NCBI GenBank assembly: GCA_022225965.2
Contig: JAKJXP020000094.1
Span: 62,001-126,000 of the forward strand
Length of the DNA stretch: 64,000 nt
Direction: 5' to 3'
From: Diatrype stigma
Lineage: Eukaryota > Ascomycota > Sordariomycetes > Xylariales > Diatrypaceae
Shown here: one piece after another, positions 34,509 to 45,186 of the stretch
How positions within the stretch are numbered: the stretch's first letter is position 1
How the letters are laid out: the number at the start of each line of letters is the position of its first letter
Notes under the pieces: model-generated
Database searches by the model: none
Told to the model about the DNA's origin: nothing
Seen by the model: the letters and a program-made list of their open reading frames with translations, nothing else
Position numbers and translations under genes: made by a program

Positions 34509-34944
34509 TCAAGACTCGGACTTCTTCTTGCCCTCGCTCTTGGCCTGCGGAGGTCCCTTCTTAGGCTCATTCTTGGACCCAGCCTCATTCTCGTAGTCGC
34601 CCCCTTGCTTCTCGTACTCCTTCGCCAACTTCGAGGCCTAGCAAGATGACCAGATTGTGTCAGCAACACAACACCACACACGCCAGATCTCAGGATGTTT
34701 AGAATGACTCCTTACCTTCCAGGCAGACCATTGCCCTTCGCCGCCACCTGACTTGTTTGACTCTTGCTTGATCTCTGCGCTGCGTGGTCAGTGCGGTGCG
34801 TACACGAGCTCACTACCTAGGTACCCCTCTCTATGGCATTGTAGCAATTTCGGTGGTCTAGGCCTACGGCGAATGGCGTTACTCACCATCTTTGAGCTGC
34901 TCGCGGAGCTCGGGGTCGGTAGGTTTTCCTTTCGAAGACGGCAT
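34509..34944 (-). CDS. Small conserved hydrophilic protein (DUF5572-like)
   Basis: Three small exons, 34944..34887, 34774..34716 and 34637..34509, encode only 81 residues. It starts MPSSKGKPTDPELREQLK, continues with SNKSGGGEGQWSAWKASKLAKEYE in the middle, and ends in a Lys/Glu-rich tail. The pattern matches short fungal proteins of the DUF5572 type as I remember them. The three exons join with phases 1 and 0, and introns of 112 and 78 nt have good donors (GTGAGT, GTAAGG). The protein is very hydrophilic with no Cys, signal or membrane segment, and is predicted soluble and disordered. Function is unknown. No exon is long enough to stand out alone, so the gene is easy to miss. Confidence 0.8.
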
Positions 34945-36327
34945 TCTGCGTGAGCGTGAGGTGTGTATGGTGCTAGCAAGAATACGTGGCGATCTGAGAA
35001 ACATAGGAGTTGATTGATGTAGTCACGCTTGGAAACCATGGGGCTTATGTTAGTGCCCTTATATACAAACTTCCAATCTTGATCTAAATCCCTTTCTTCG
35101 GAAGTCTATGACGAACGACATTTCCTAGATATTGCATCCATCTAAGACATTGTGGTTGGAACTTGGATCTAAGCTCGACGCTAGGTAGGGCAGGACTAGC
35201 GGCGGGAGTAGCCGCCATTCTTACATCAGTACTAAATAAATAGGGGCGGAATAGGGGTGCCTAGCTCCATATAAAACTCATGGCCATGTTTCCATATGCA
35301 GATAATGCCAGTTTAAAAACTTGTAAGAAATTGATATCCGGCTATAACTTTTACCATTTGGGAATGAAACGCCGGCTTACCTTTTCCATGCCCTCGAATG
35401 ACCCGGGAGAGAAAGCCCCATTAAGCAGTTAGTGATACGTCTGAAATTGTTTACCACACCGCTCTTCTTTAGAACCAGCAATGTAAGGCGCAGCCTTCCA
35501 TAACCAACACTACTGTGCTGTTATATTTGTGAATCATAGCATGATATTGCATATGAACGACATGTATGCATGCGAGCACCAACAGAAACAATGTTGCACA
35601 TAGTGGTGCTATTAGATGTGGTAAAGTTGTTGCATAACAATCATATTATCATTTCCTTATGCATCGGACTATTGAAGAACCTTGGGTACACTGATAGATC
35701 AGGGCTCTCGAAATTATTGGGGTCATGCCATCAACCATTACCATTTGACCCGACATGGCGTAGTTCCGAAGTCGTAGCTGTTAGGGCATAATTGACACCA
35801 AGATTGAACGAAGTCTTTTGGTCCGGCAAGTAGTTGGATTCACCAATTCAAACGTAAGGGATGAAACCTTTTAATGGAATCTGACCAGTCAGACGAGTGT
35901 CTTAGCGGTGAGGAATAACGGTATGCCATTTCTTGATAGTGCAAAGGCGTAAGCCAAGCCCGGCATTACGAGGAGAGGAGTGTGGTTGCTTACAATTTTA
36001 TTCTGAAGTGATTGGGTGAAGTTACTCATACAGGTGTATTGGAATCACCTGTAGGAAATAAGGGAAAGGAAGAAGTGAAATTGGTATGTGTAGGTGTATG
36101 GAATGCAGCTGTGAAGCTGAGTGTGATGGCTAGCCTACCTAGGTATATATCGGTGTGGATAGGATGACTAAGGTATACTAGCCACCCAACAGTTATTACC
36201 TTCCCCTTCCGATACTACATGTAAATCTTCTTATCACCCTTTAATACTCCACCACCCCATCGCATTGAGTATCTTGAAAGTTTCTTTTTTCAAGTCATCA
36301 CTGTATCCGCCTTTCAAGCAAGACAGC
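34945..36327. other. 1.4-kb intergenic stretch
   Basis: Divergent gap between the small DUF5572-like gene and the reductase gene, so it should hold both promoters. It is AT-rich and contains no credible ORF. Confidence 0.5.
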
Positions 36328-37466
36328 ATGCATCCCAACAAGTCTTTCATTTTTAAGCGCTACACGCCGTATAGGCCAGTGCCAGGCGAGCACTTGACAG
36401 TTGAGTCTCGTCCTTTCGACGTGGAGAGTGATCCTCCAGTGGGAGGAATCACTGTTGAAAATATGTATCTGTCTTTGGACCCCTTCCAACGCGGACAGAT
36501 ACGCCTGCCCACGGATCAGGGGACCTACTCGGCGCGCTGGATTGAAGGAAACCCAGCCGTGGTGAAAGCGATTTCTACCGTGCTGAAGTCAGACCACCCC
36601 AGATTCAAGCCAGGAGATCTTGTTAGTGGTTTTGCGGATGCAGCAGAGTACGTCGCCATTCCTGCCGAGGTAGCCGCCATCTTTCAGGTTCTTCCAGCAC
36701 TCCCCCAGGGTATTGATATCTCGATGCCCACCATCACCAACGCACTGGGAGTACCAGGTCTCGCAGCATACGTGAGCTTCTTTGAGTTTGTCCCCGAGCC
36801 GCGAGCGGGAAAGACGATCTTCGTTTCCGCGGCGAGCGGAGGCGTAGGGCAGATCGTGGGGCAGCTGGCCAAGATGCACGGCATGAAAGTGATTGGCAGC
36901 ACCGGCAGCCCTGAGAAGGTCAGCTTCGTTGTAGATGAGCTTGGATTTGATGCAGCCTGGAACTACAAGACAGAGAATACTGGCAGCGCATTGTCGAGAT
37001 TGGCCCCAGAGGGCTTAGATGTTTATTACGACAACGTGGGCGGCGAGCAGCTAGAGACTGCCTTGACCCGCATGAAAGATTTCGGAAACATAGGTAAGTG
37101 TTGGCAGCTATCCACTGAAAACTGCCGCTACCGAACCTGAGTAGTAGATGGCTAATTGATTTTGTAGTTTCAAGTGGCATGGTCTCACAATACAACTATC
37201 CGGAAGAGGAGAAGTACGGTATCAGGACTCTTATGAATGTATTCTTGAAGCGTCTGACCATTAATGGCTTCATTTGCTCCGACGAGCACAACCTTGCGAA
37301 GTACATGTCGTCTTTCACTACTGACATGGTCACCTGGATCGCCCAAGGCAAGATAAAAACCCGAGAAGAGGTCGTAGTTGGCATGGAAAACGCACCATGT
37401 GCTTGGGTGAAGATGTTGGATGGTGATAAGTTTGGCAAGCTAGTTTTGAAGGTTCACCAGACATAG
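36328..37466 (+). CDS. NADP-dependent medium-chain reductase (LTB4DH/alkenal reductase-like)
   Basis: Exons 36328..37093 and 37168..37466 encode 354 residues. It belongs to the zinc-independent branch of the MDR superfamily (leukotriene B4 12-hydroxydehydrogenase / 2-alkenal reductase type), which reduces carbon-carbon double bonds of conjugated carbonyls with NADPH. The N-terminal GroES-like domain carries YLSLDPFQRG. The Rossmann glycine motif is ASGGVGQIVGQ at about 169-179, followed by GSTGSPEKV, and DVYYDNVGG is the family signature. The zinc-ligand Cys of alcohol dehydrogenases is absent, as expected. Fungal relatives include both general detoxifiers and tailoring enzymes in secondary-metabolite clusters. 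It sits convergent with the DUF1479 gene, 338 bp away. Confidence 0.9.
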
Positions 37467-37804
37467 GCAATACCTATTATGCGATTTATACTTATAGCTT
37501 CTAATGGTGGACATTACGTTTTATAGGTGGCGTTGCTTAACACCCTTTTTCTATTATACGTCCACCTTCGTGCTCCCTGAATTTCCGACCTTAGGACCCC
37601 TGATATAGCTTGTCCTGGTACTATAGGGCAAATGAGTGTGTTAATTGATTGTATCAGTGCAACGCAAACACATATATTATTCACTTCGGATCATTGTATA
37701 TACGGCATTCGCAGCTATTCCTTCTTGGTGTTCTGAGTCAAGATCATCGTTCTACAATTCAATCATGTTCAGTTCAGGGTCTAGTTCCGACCCCGATATA
37801 ATAC
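37467..37804. other. Convergent intergenic DNA
   Basis: 3' flanks of the reductase and the DUF1479 gene; AT-rich with nothing else visible. Confidence 0.5.
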
Positions 37805-39270
37805 CTAGACGGTGAAACCAACGGCCTTCCTGCCTATGTCCCCGTTGAGAATGATATTGCTGCCGGGATAACCCTTCAGCGCGCTCTCGTTGCACCCACC
37901 GGCGAAGTCTTCAGGGGACGCCCCGCTCAAGAACGCCTCCAGCTGGCGCTTCACGTAGGCCGAGTTGATCTCCGTCGTCGGCGTGGCCGCCACGTAGGCT
38001 ACGCTCGAAATCCCGTCACCCCTATGTTCGATCTCGACAGCGTGACACATCTAGAGTGCGAACGAATTTCAGAGTGTATATTAGCGCAGGCGACCTTAAC
38101 GCATATCAATCACTCCCGGTATGGGGGGGGGGCGAACTTACGTCGCAGTGCCACCACACCGTATCGCCTGGGTTCATCTTGGGAATGTGCACCAGACACT
38201 CCTTGAGCCGCAGATGGGGGAACGCCTCCGGGCTCAGCTCCTGCGAGTCGTTCCTCCACACGCCCGGGAACCAGGGGTCCTCGGTGTCGAAGGTCCACTT
38301 CTCCGCGTCGAGGACATCGTCCGGGTTGGCCGGCGGCTGGAAGAAGGGCCGCAGGAGCACGTAGGCAATGGAGGTCTTGACCTCCGGGAACAGCATCAGG
38401 CTGCCCTCGTGGGCGCCCGCGGCGGTGAGGGCGGTCCAGCCCTGGAAGAGGCGGAGGACGTGCGAGTGGGCGTCGCCCGGGAAGCGCGCCGGATTGGATC
38501 GCTTGCGGTCCTTCAGGTCGTACGGGTCGTACTCGCCCGGGCTGCCGGACCACACCTTCTCGTAGACCTTGAGGTAGTCCGGGTCGGCCCAGCGGCTGAG
38601 GCTGCCCGCGTCGATATGGGGTCCGAGGCCCCGGAACGGCACGCCGGGGGGTCGGATGCGGCACGCGTCGGCGTACACCAGCGGCTCGGCGAAGGCCTTG
38701 GCGGCGTCTTCGTCGTCGTGCCACATGGCGTTCAGCGCCCGGTGCAGGGCCATGGCGCGCGGGTGCGTGCGCGCCTCCATCTGCGTCCGGGACCAGTACA
38801 AGCGCAGTATGAACGGGGTCTCAGCCGGCCATCCTGGGGTGGATTAGCGCCGTATTATGGAGGAAGAGGTACGAGGTATGAAAAGCCTTTCGACGTTGCT
38901 TACCACCTACGGCCCCCTGATTCTCCTGCACGTACGTGTTCAGGTCCTCGAACCAGGCATCTGCCGTCTCTTCGGGGACGAGGCCACGGATCACGAAGCA
39001 CCCGACATCCCGCAGGCGCTGCTTCCCCTCCTCGCCGAGCTTGAAGAAGTCGTCATAAGCCAGCTCGGGGATGACACCGGTGCGCTTGGTGGCGATCTCG
39101 TCTGTCAAGCTCTTCAGCCTGTCGCAGACGGCGAGCCAGCTCTTCCGCAATGCCGCCTCCCCATATGTGGCCTCGATCTCCTTCTTTATCTTGATGTTCT
39201 CGGGGTCCAACTCGCCAGTCTCGCGCCTCATCTCGGGCCAGTCTGGCCACTCTTCACTGGGGCTGGTCAT
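37805..39270 (-). CDS. DUF1479 (YbiU-like) oxygenase-like protein
   Basis: Exons 39270..38904, 38833..38142 and 38050..37805 encode 434 residues. The family has a double-stranded beta-helix fold related to 2-oxoglutarate/Fe(II) oxygenases. Landmarks are CFVIRGLVPEE, GWPAETPFILRLYWS across the first intron, GLGPHIDAGS (HxD-like metal motif), and GDTVWWHCDMCHAVE across the second intron. The second His of that last motif is a candidate distal metal ligand. No reaction is firmly established for the family. The second intron carries a run of 10 G. It shares an upstream region with the divergent sugar transporter. GC-rich third positions indicate a well-adapted, long-resident gene. Confidence 0.9.
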
Positions 39271-40039
39271 GGTGTCCAGAGTCTTTCTTGGGTGACTGGG
39301 AGGCTCAGCAGCTAGGGTTCAGGAGAACAACCGGAACTTTATTGACATGTGAATCGGCACAGCATTCAAGCTCAATCCCGCCAGCGAAAGCCAAGGTAGC
39401 TACCAGATCAGCGCTTATATTGACCAAGTGGGATTCGGGAGGGCCGACCCGAATAGTGATATTGTTCGATAACCTGGTTATCTATCACACCCATCGCTTA
39501 TCTTCCATATCTCCCATACCTCGTTCATCGGGGTTGGACCGACACCGTATTCGTAAGCATTGGAGCAGGTTGGCCCTTATCCTTTCTCATTTTACACCGT
39601 CGGCCCTCATGCCACGCTATAATGTCCATTCATTCTGGATAATATACCCTGTCACCTGTTGAATACCCCGAAGCTTATGAGATTAGTGTATCCCCACCCC
39701 CGCATCTATTCCCAGAACCGGTAGAGGGCCAGCCTCCATCCCCTCGTATCTGCCAAGATAACGAATAGCACCAGGTTAGCTTCGAATCATGGAGATAAGG
39801 ACGACACGGGCATCACCTGGCGTTCGCGTCGTGGTGTCTTGGTGTCTTGGTGTCTTGTGCGATGAATATAAAGTGAAATGCCTGCCATGTGGCACCGGTC
39901 TCATGTGATTGCATTATTGACTCAAGAGTGACCGAACCAGCGACTTATACCGTTGACTGTCTGACGCATTACTGTGGAAAGACTCGTCTCCTCTGGGCAT
40001 TCTATACGTGATAACGTGTGCCGAAGTCAATAAGTGACC
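39271..40039. promoter_or_regulatory. Divergent promoter region of the DUF1479 gene and sugar transporter
   Basis: The two genes start at its ends and point outward across 769 bp. It includes three tandem tggtgtctt units at about 39833-39858. I could not identify a specific factor site with confidence. Confidence 0.45.
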
Positions 40040-42039
40040 ATGGGGAGTTCCAAAGCTACTCTGCTGCTCCTACTATGGTGCTCGAGCATTTTGTCGACAG
40101 TAAGTGCACTCACTGCCCCTGAGATGGACAGGGCCATACTCTTCGTCGGTCGTCTAACATCATTCCTTTCCTTAGTCACTAGGTTATGACTCGTCCATGA
40201 TGTGAGTATAATGATGCAGCTATCCCGTGACTTCCGAATGTTTGATCTGTACGTGAAAGGACGAATGGCTGAGACTGAGACAACAGGTCTGGGCTCAACA
40301 TCTTGCCCTCCTACACGGAATACTTCCAGCTGGACACCGTGAGCTTGGCGTTGCAATCATCTATCTCGTGGGCCGGTTGCGCCGTAGCTGGCTTTGGCTA
40401 CGGAAACCTGACCGACTGGGTCGGGAGGAAGAAGGCAATGTGGATCAGCGCCATTATCACTCTGGTCGGGGTCATCATCCAAGCCGCTTCCCAGAACATC
40501 GCTATGTTTGTCGTAGCCCGCTTTATAGTAGGTATCGGTAACGGTGCTACGTTCATCTGTGGACCCATCTACCTCGCCGAGATCTTCCCGCTTAAGTGGC
40601 GAGGCATTGGCCTGGCCATCTTCATGGACTTCTTCTATATCGGTAAGGAGCAATATATACCCCAGCCTTCAAGCTCCTTCCCTACCATGCCTCGCTAACC
40701 AACTGCTCTTTTCTAGGTGGACTTCTCTCCTCTGGCATCACGTATGGTACGGCCAAGATACCAACTACGTGGGCTTGGCGGCTACCTTCAGTGTTGCAGG
40801 GCCTTTTCATGGTTCTCGCTGTGATTGTGTTACCCTGGGTGCCGGAGTCGCCTAGGTGGCTGGTATACCAGGACCGCCACACAGAGGCTCTGGTTTCTAT
40901 TGCAGCGACCCAAGCGGATGGCAACGTGGACGATCCAGTGGTGCTATTGACGTATCAGGAGATCATCGACACCTTGCAGACTGAGGTAGATAGGGGACAG
41001 AAGACCAGCTACCTCGATCTCGTAAAGTCGAAGCAGAGCCTGAGGAGGCTCATGCTAGCCTCATCTGCAGCTATCATCTCTATGGTCTCCGGTGAGGAAT
41101 CATTGGCAGTCTCCTGGGTCTGTCCTCACGTGAGCTAATCATCGGGTTTGCAGGAAATAACATCATCACGTTCTACCTTGGCGCAATGTTAAGCAATGCC
41201 GGTGTTACCGACACCACCACGCAATTGGAAATTGTAAGAAGCTTACCCCAGATTCTAGACGGACTTTTACTCTAGCATCTGCGTCGACTAACAAGTACTA
41301 GAACATCATCTTGAATGCTTGGTGCCTCGTGGTTGCCATAGTTGGTACATTCATGCTGGACACTGTTGGCCGGCGCCCTCTGGCTATCTACTCCTCAGTG
41401 TTGATGACAGTCTTCATCTTCCTTGTGGGAGCCCTGACCAAAGGTAGAGTACCCATCTTCTATATAGCTCGGGGAAGTAATACTAACAAATTTGTTTTGA
41501 AGTCTATGGGAGCGCCGAAAACACTTCCGGGGTGTATGGTACCGTGGCCTGTATATTCTTGTTCCAGGGAGCCTACAGTCTTGGGTGGACACCACTAGCC
41601 ATGCTGTATCCACCGGAGGTGCTCAACTACTCCATCCGATCCGTTGGTATGGGTGTCTGCACATTCCTCAGTAACGGAGCTGGGTGAGTTCCTATCATAT
41701 CCAGATAATCTGGTTGGACATCGCATGACTGACGTGTATCATAACAGGTTGATGGTCACGATGGCCTTCCCCATAGCGCTCGACGTAATTGGCTGGAAGA
41801 CGTACATGATAAATGGTGCGTGGGATGTGCTCCAAGTCGTCTTCATTATCATATTCTGGATTGAGACCAAGGGCAAGACCTTGGAAGAGATTGATGAAGA
41901 CTTTGATGGCTCGAAGGCCACGAATACCATCCACGTCCAAGATGTCCTTGAAGGCAGGGATCCCGGTCTTATGCTTAAGGGGGGAGACATTGTAGTCACA
42001 AAGGACGGGGCCAAGGATAAATCAGTCGAGGAGGCTTGA
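40040..42039 (+). CDS. MFS sugar porter (hexose/lactose-permease-like)
   Basis: Eight exons, 40040..40099, 40176..40201, 40287..40642, 40717..41091, 41154..41233, 41302..41443, 41503..41683 and 41748..42039, sum to 503 residues with every junction in frame. Exon 2 is a 26-nt microexon encoding the SLGYDSSMM loop. Sugar-porter signatures are present: NLTDWVGRKKAMW after TM2, VPESPRWL after TM6, DTVGRRPLAIYS after TM8, and IETKGKTLEEID after TM12. Twelve hydrophobic segments are recognisable. The protein imports a mono- or disaccharide by proton symport at the plasma membrane; the sugar cannot be told. The short N-terminus of about 20 residues before GYDSS fits the fungal subgroup near lactose permeases. 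Confidence 0.92.
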
Positions 42040-43011
42040 GTCGAAGATGTTTGATGGCATGGGGCAGTTGTATGTTGAAATTGTCAATGAGCAGATGATG
42101 CCGGAGTTTTATCAATTGATTAGTTCATATACTGGAACACCATATTATGGATACAGCCTGGTATGTTGTTTCTTTGCCGCACTTGTGCCACAGACTATAA
42201 TTATTCTATCGTCGTTTGCCTCAGACTTTATGTTATTGAGAACAATACGTAATAAGCCAAGTATTATCGAATAACATATGACGGTAATGTCACCTTTCGA
42301 GGTGTTCTCTTCCCTGGACGTCTCGAGCAATAATATATGGCCAAGATCTTTTAGTACTTGATGCCCTATCAGAGCCTGGTTTACTCTGATTAGATTTGAT
42401 GATTTTACTAGGCCATAGCTAAACACTTGCTTGTAACAACTAATAAATTCTGCCCATACAAATGAACAGTGTTGGAATGCCTCGTTCACGCCTCGTTCGT
42501 GGTGGCGGGGTAGCGGGCTGGCGGGGTCGCTCGCTGTCGGAAGTCATAGCTGACGTGAGCTGGCATACCTACCTACAATATAATATCGGTAATGACGTAA
42601 TTCTCTGTAACACGGCATAAGATATATCACCCGGGCAATGCCTATTTAATGCCTAGGTAGGTATTGCCGACAGACAACTGGTGATGGGGACAAAGAAGTG
42701 CGCCTGCCTGATAAGAATCTCCATGTAAGTGCAGCATTTCACATCCGGTTCCGGTTTAGTTACAGTCGGAGCGGCCGACAAGCCCCGATCGGGGAGATAA
42801 GTTGAGATAAGACGGACTCACCCCCCAGTCTAAGACTCCAGGACTCTAAGAGTCATCTACAACCTACACAACAAGAGTATACCGGTAGTGGTATCAAGGT
42901 TGAAGAGGGAAGATAAAGCTACCTCGTTAGCCCCTGCTTGAGATGGTTGTTTGATTCGGTCCAGCCTGTGAGCAGCTCTGTCAAGCCGCCTGCCCTGATA
43001 ACCATCCTACA
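42040..43011. other. Intergenic DNA between the transporter and the P450
   Basis: AT-rich 3' flank of the transporter gene, then the P450 promoter. No additional gene is supported. Confidence 0.5.
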
Positions 43012-44541
43012 ATGGCCTTGACAAGCATCGTGTTCGGGCAATCGTCCGCTGACTTCGGCCTGTGGGCATGGCTGGCCGGGGTCCTGGTGGTGGGCTGGCT
43101 CTGCTGCAGATGCATATACCGCCTGTACTTCCACCCACTATCGCGCGTCCCCGGCCCCCGTCTCGCAGCCTGCACGTCGCTGTGGCTCGCCTGGCACACC
43201 TACGTCGGGGACGAGTGCACGGTCATCTTCCGGCTGCACGAGCGGTACGGGCCGGTGCTGCGCGTGGCGCCCAACGACGTCGACATTGCGGACGGCGACG
43301 CCACCGAGCCCATCTACATCGAGAAGGGCGGCTTCCCCAAGTCCGAGGCGTACTCCAAGTTCGACATCGACGGCCACACCACCATCTTCTCCACCCAGAC
43401 CCTCCCGGCGCGCGCGAGCCGCGCAAAGGCCGTCGCGCCGCTCTTCTCCACCGCGTCGATCCGGAACTCGCAGCCCGTCATCTCTGGGGTCATCGACCAG
43501 TTCATAGCACGGATCCAGCGCGAGGGTAGCGCGGGCAAGCCGATCAACGTGCTGAACATGACGCGGTCGATGGCCCTAGACGCCGTGAGTGCGTATCTGT
43601 TCCAGGAGCAGTACGGCGCCGTCTCGGAGAACACCGCCCATATGTCGGCGTCGCCCTTCGTCGATGCCTATGTCGGCGTCGGTGCCTTCTTCAACTTCGT
43701 ACCTGGCTGGCTCGGGGACAAGCTCATGGGGCTGATCGAAATGGCGACGTCCGACGCGGGGACTGCCGATTCTATGGAGGCCATGGATCGGTATACTAGC
43801 AACTTGGTCAAGACCGCATCGCCGGGCAGCGGGAGCTACGTGAGCCGCCTGCTAGAGCGGGCGATCCCTCGGGATCAGGTGCAGGTTGAGCTCAAGGACT
43901 TGTGCTTTGCGGGCACCGATTCGACGGGCATGAACATGGCGATGATCATGTGGTATTTGTGCAAAAGCCCAGATAAGTAAGTCAAGCCTGGACTGTTCCT
44001 AACAGTTGTACCATGGACTGGTGCTAACCTCGACACTCATCATAGGTACGCTAAGTTGCGGGAAGAGATACTTGAGCGGGCGGCCAAAGACGAGGATGTT
44101 GCCTCGGGCCCGTACCTGCGCGGCGTCGTGCGCGAAGGCCTGCGGCTGTCCTGGGCGAACCCGATCCGGCTGCCCCGTCTCGTGCCCAAGGGCGGATGGC
44201 ACTACCGCGACAACTTCTTCCCCGCCGGCACGTCGGTGGGCGTTGCGGCCTTCCAGCTGCACCAGGACGAGAAGGTCTTCCCCGACGCGCAGCAATTCCA
44301 GCCCGAGCGCTGGCTGCAGCCGACCGAAAAGATGCTGACCAACTTCTTTGCCTTTGGCAAGGGAAACCGGGCGTGCATCGCGCAGAATCTCGGAACCGCC
44401 GAACTGATGCTGGCCACCGCAAAGGTGGCCCAGGCCGACTTGCTCAGGGGGGCTATCGCGGTCCAGAGCCAAATCAACATACTCGAGTGGTTCAACTCTC
44501 GAGTCGAAGGGGAGGAAATCCTCATTCGTTTCTCAGCGTGA
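43012..44541 (+). CDS. Cytochrome P450 monooxygenase
   Basis: Exons 43012..43976 and 44046..44541 (69-nt intron) encode 486 residues. A hydrophobic ER anchor spans about 17-35, followed by HPLSRVPGPR, the Pro-rich hinge. The I-helix oxygen motif is AGTDST (300-305), the K-helix is E352-G-L-R355, the PERW motif is at 408-411, and the heme loop is FAFGKGNRACIAQ with Cys432 as the iron ligand. The residue two after Cys is Ala instead of the common Gly. The protein is a fungal class II enzyme that needs an NADPH-P450 reductase. The arrangement resembles pisatin-demethylase/benzoate-hydroxylase-like fungal CYPs, but a clan cannot be fixed by eye. It is co-directional with the sugar transporter 972 bp upstream. 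Confidence 0.93.
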
Positions 44542-45148
44542 GATTTGCGCGGCGTTTTGAAGATTTGTTCACGGAAATATGAGATAGTCGAAGAATTTCA
44601 AATGGAAAGCTTTTGTGATCACATCAGATAATAGTGAAATGTATGTCATGGGGGCACCCGTGTAAGAGAAATTGCATCTGTTACAGCTAGTATAGTTAGT
44701 CTCGGAATAGGGGGTAATCCAATGGGAACAGAGCGGCGGTCTGAGGAACGAATGCTTCGTGGAAGGATGCTTTGCAGGAATAAGACCCCGGCTACAGAAC
44801 GATTTATAGAACCCTCTTCGTTTTCCTCTACTATGCATCCTTTCTATCGCACAACTTCGCGAATGTGCACCATCGTTCCACGTCTGCCATCATAGCATCT
44901 ACGCATCTACCATACCGTATGAACGTGTCGCAGATATTACTCGAACAAAACCCACAATCTACTTTTGGTTCACAAACATCCCGCTCCTCCCTATAAGCAC
45001 GTTATGGCCAAGTGCCATCCTCCCTGGCACTACCAACCTTCACCGCGTGCGCATGTGCGTTATCGTGGCTCTAGAGGAAAACATAGACCGTACCCAAAGG
45101 CCACACACCTGTCTCCATCGACTCCAGCAGGAACACCCGCTTTCCATT

Positions 45149-45186
45149 TCCGGCTCCGGCCCTGGCTCCGGCTCCGGCTCTGGCTG
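45149..45186. repeat. ggctcc hexamer repeat
   Basis: About six imperfect copies of ggctcc in non-coding DNA. Confidence 0.75.

Noticed and set aside
36328..44541. Calling the four-gene group a secondary-metabolite cluster
   Set aside because: No backbone synthase or cluster-type regulator is present; reported only as a hypothesis.
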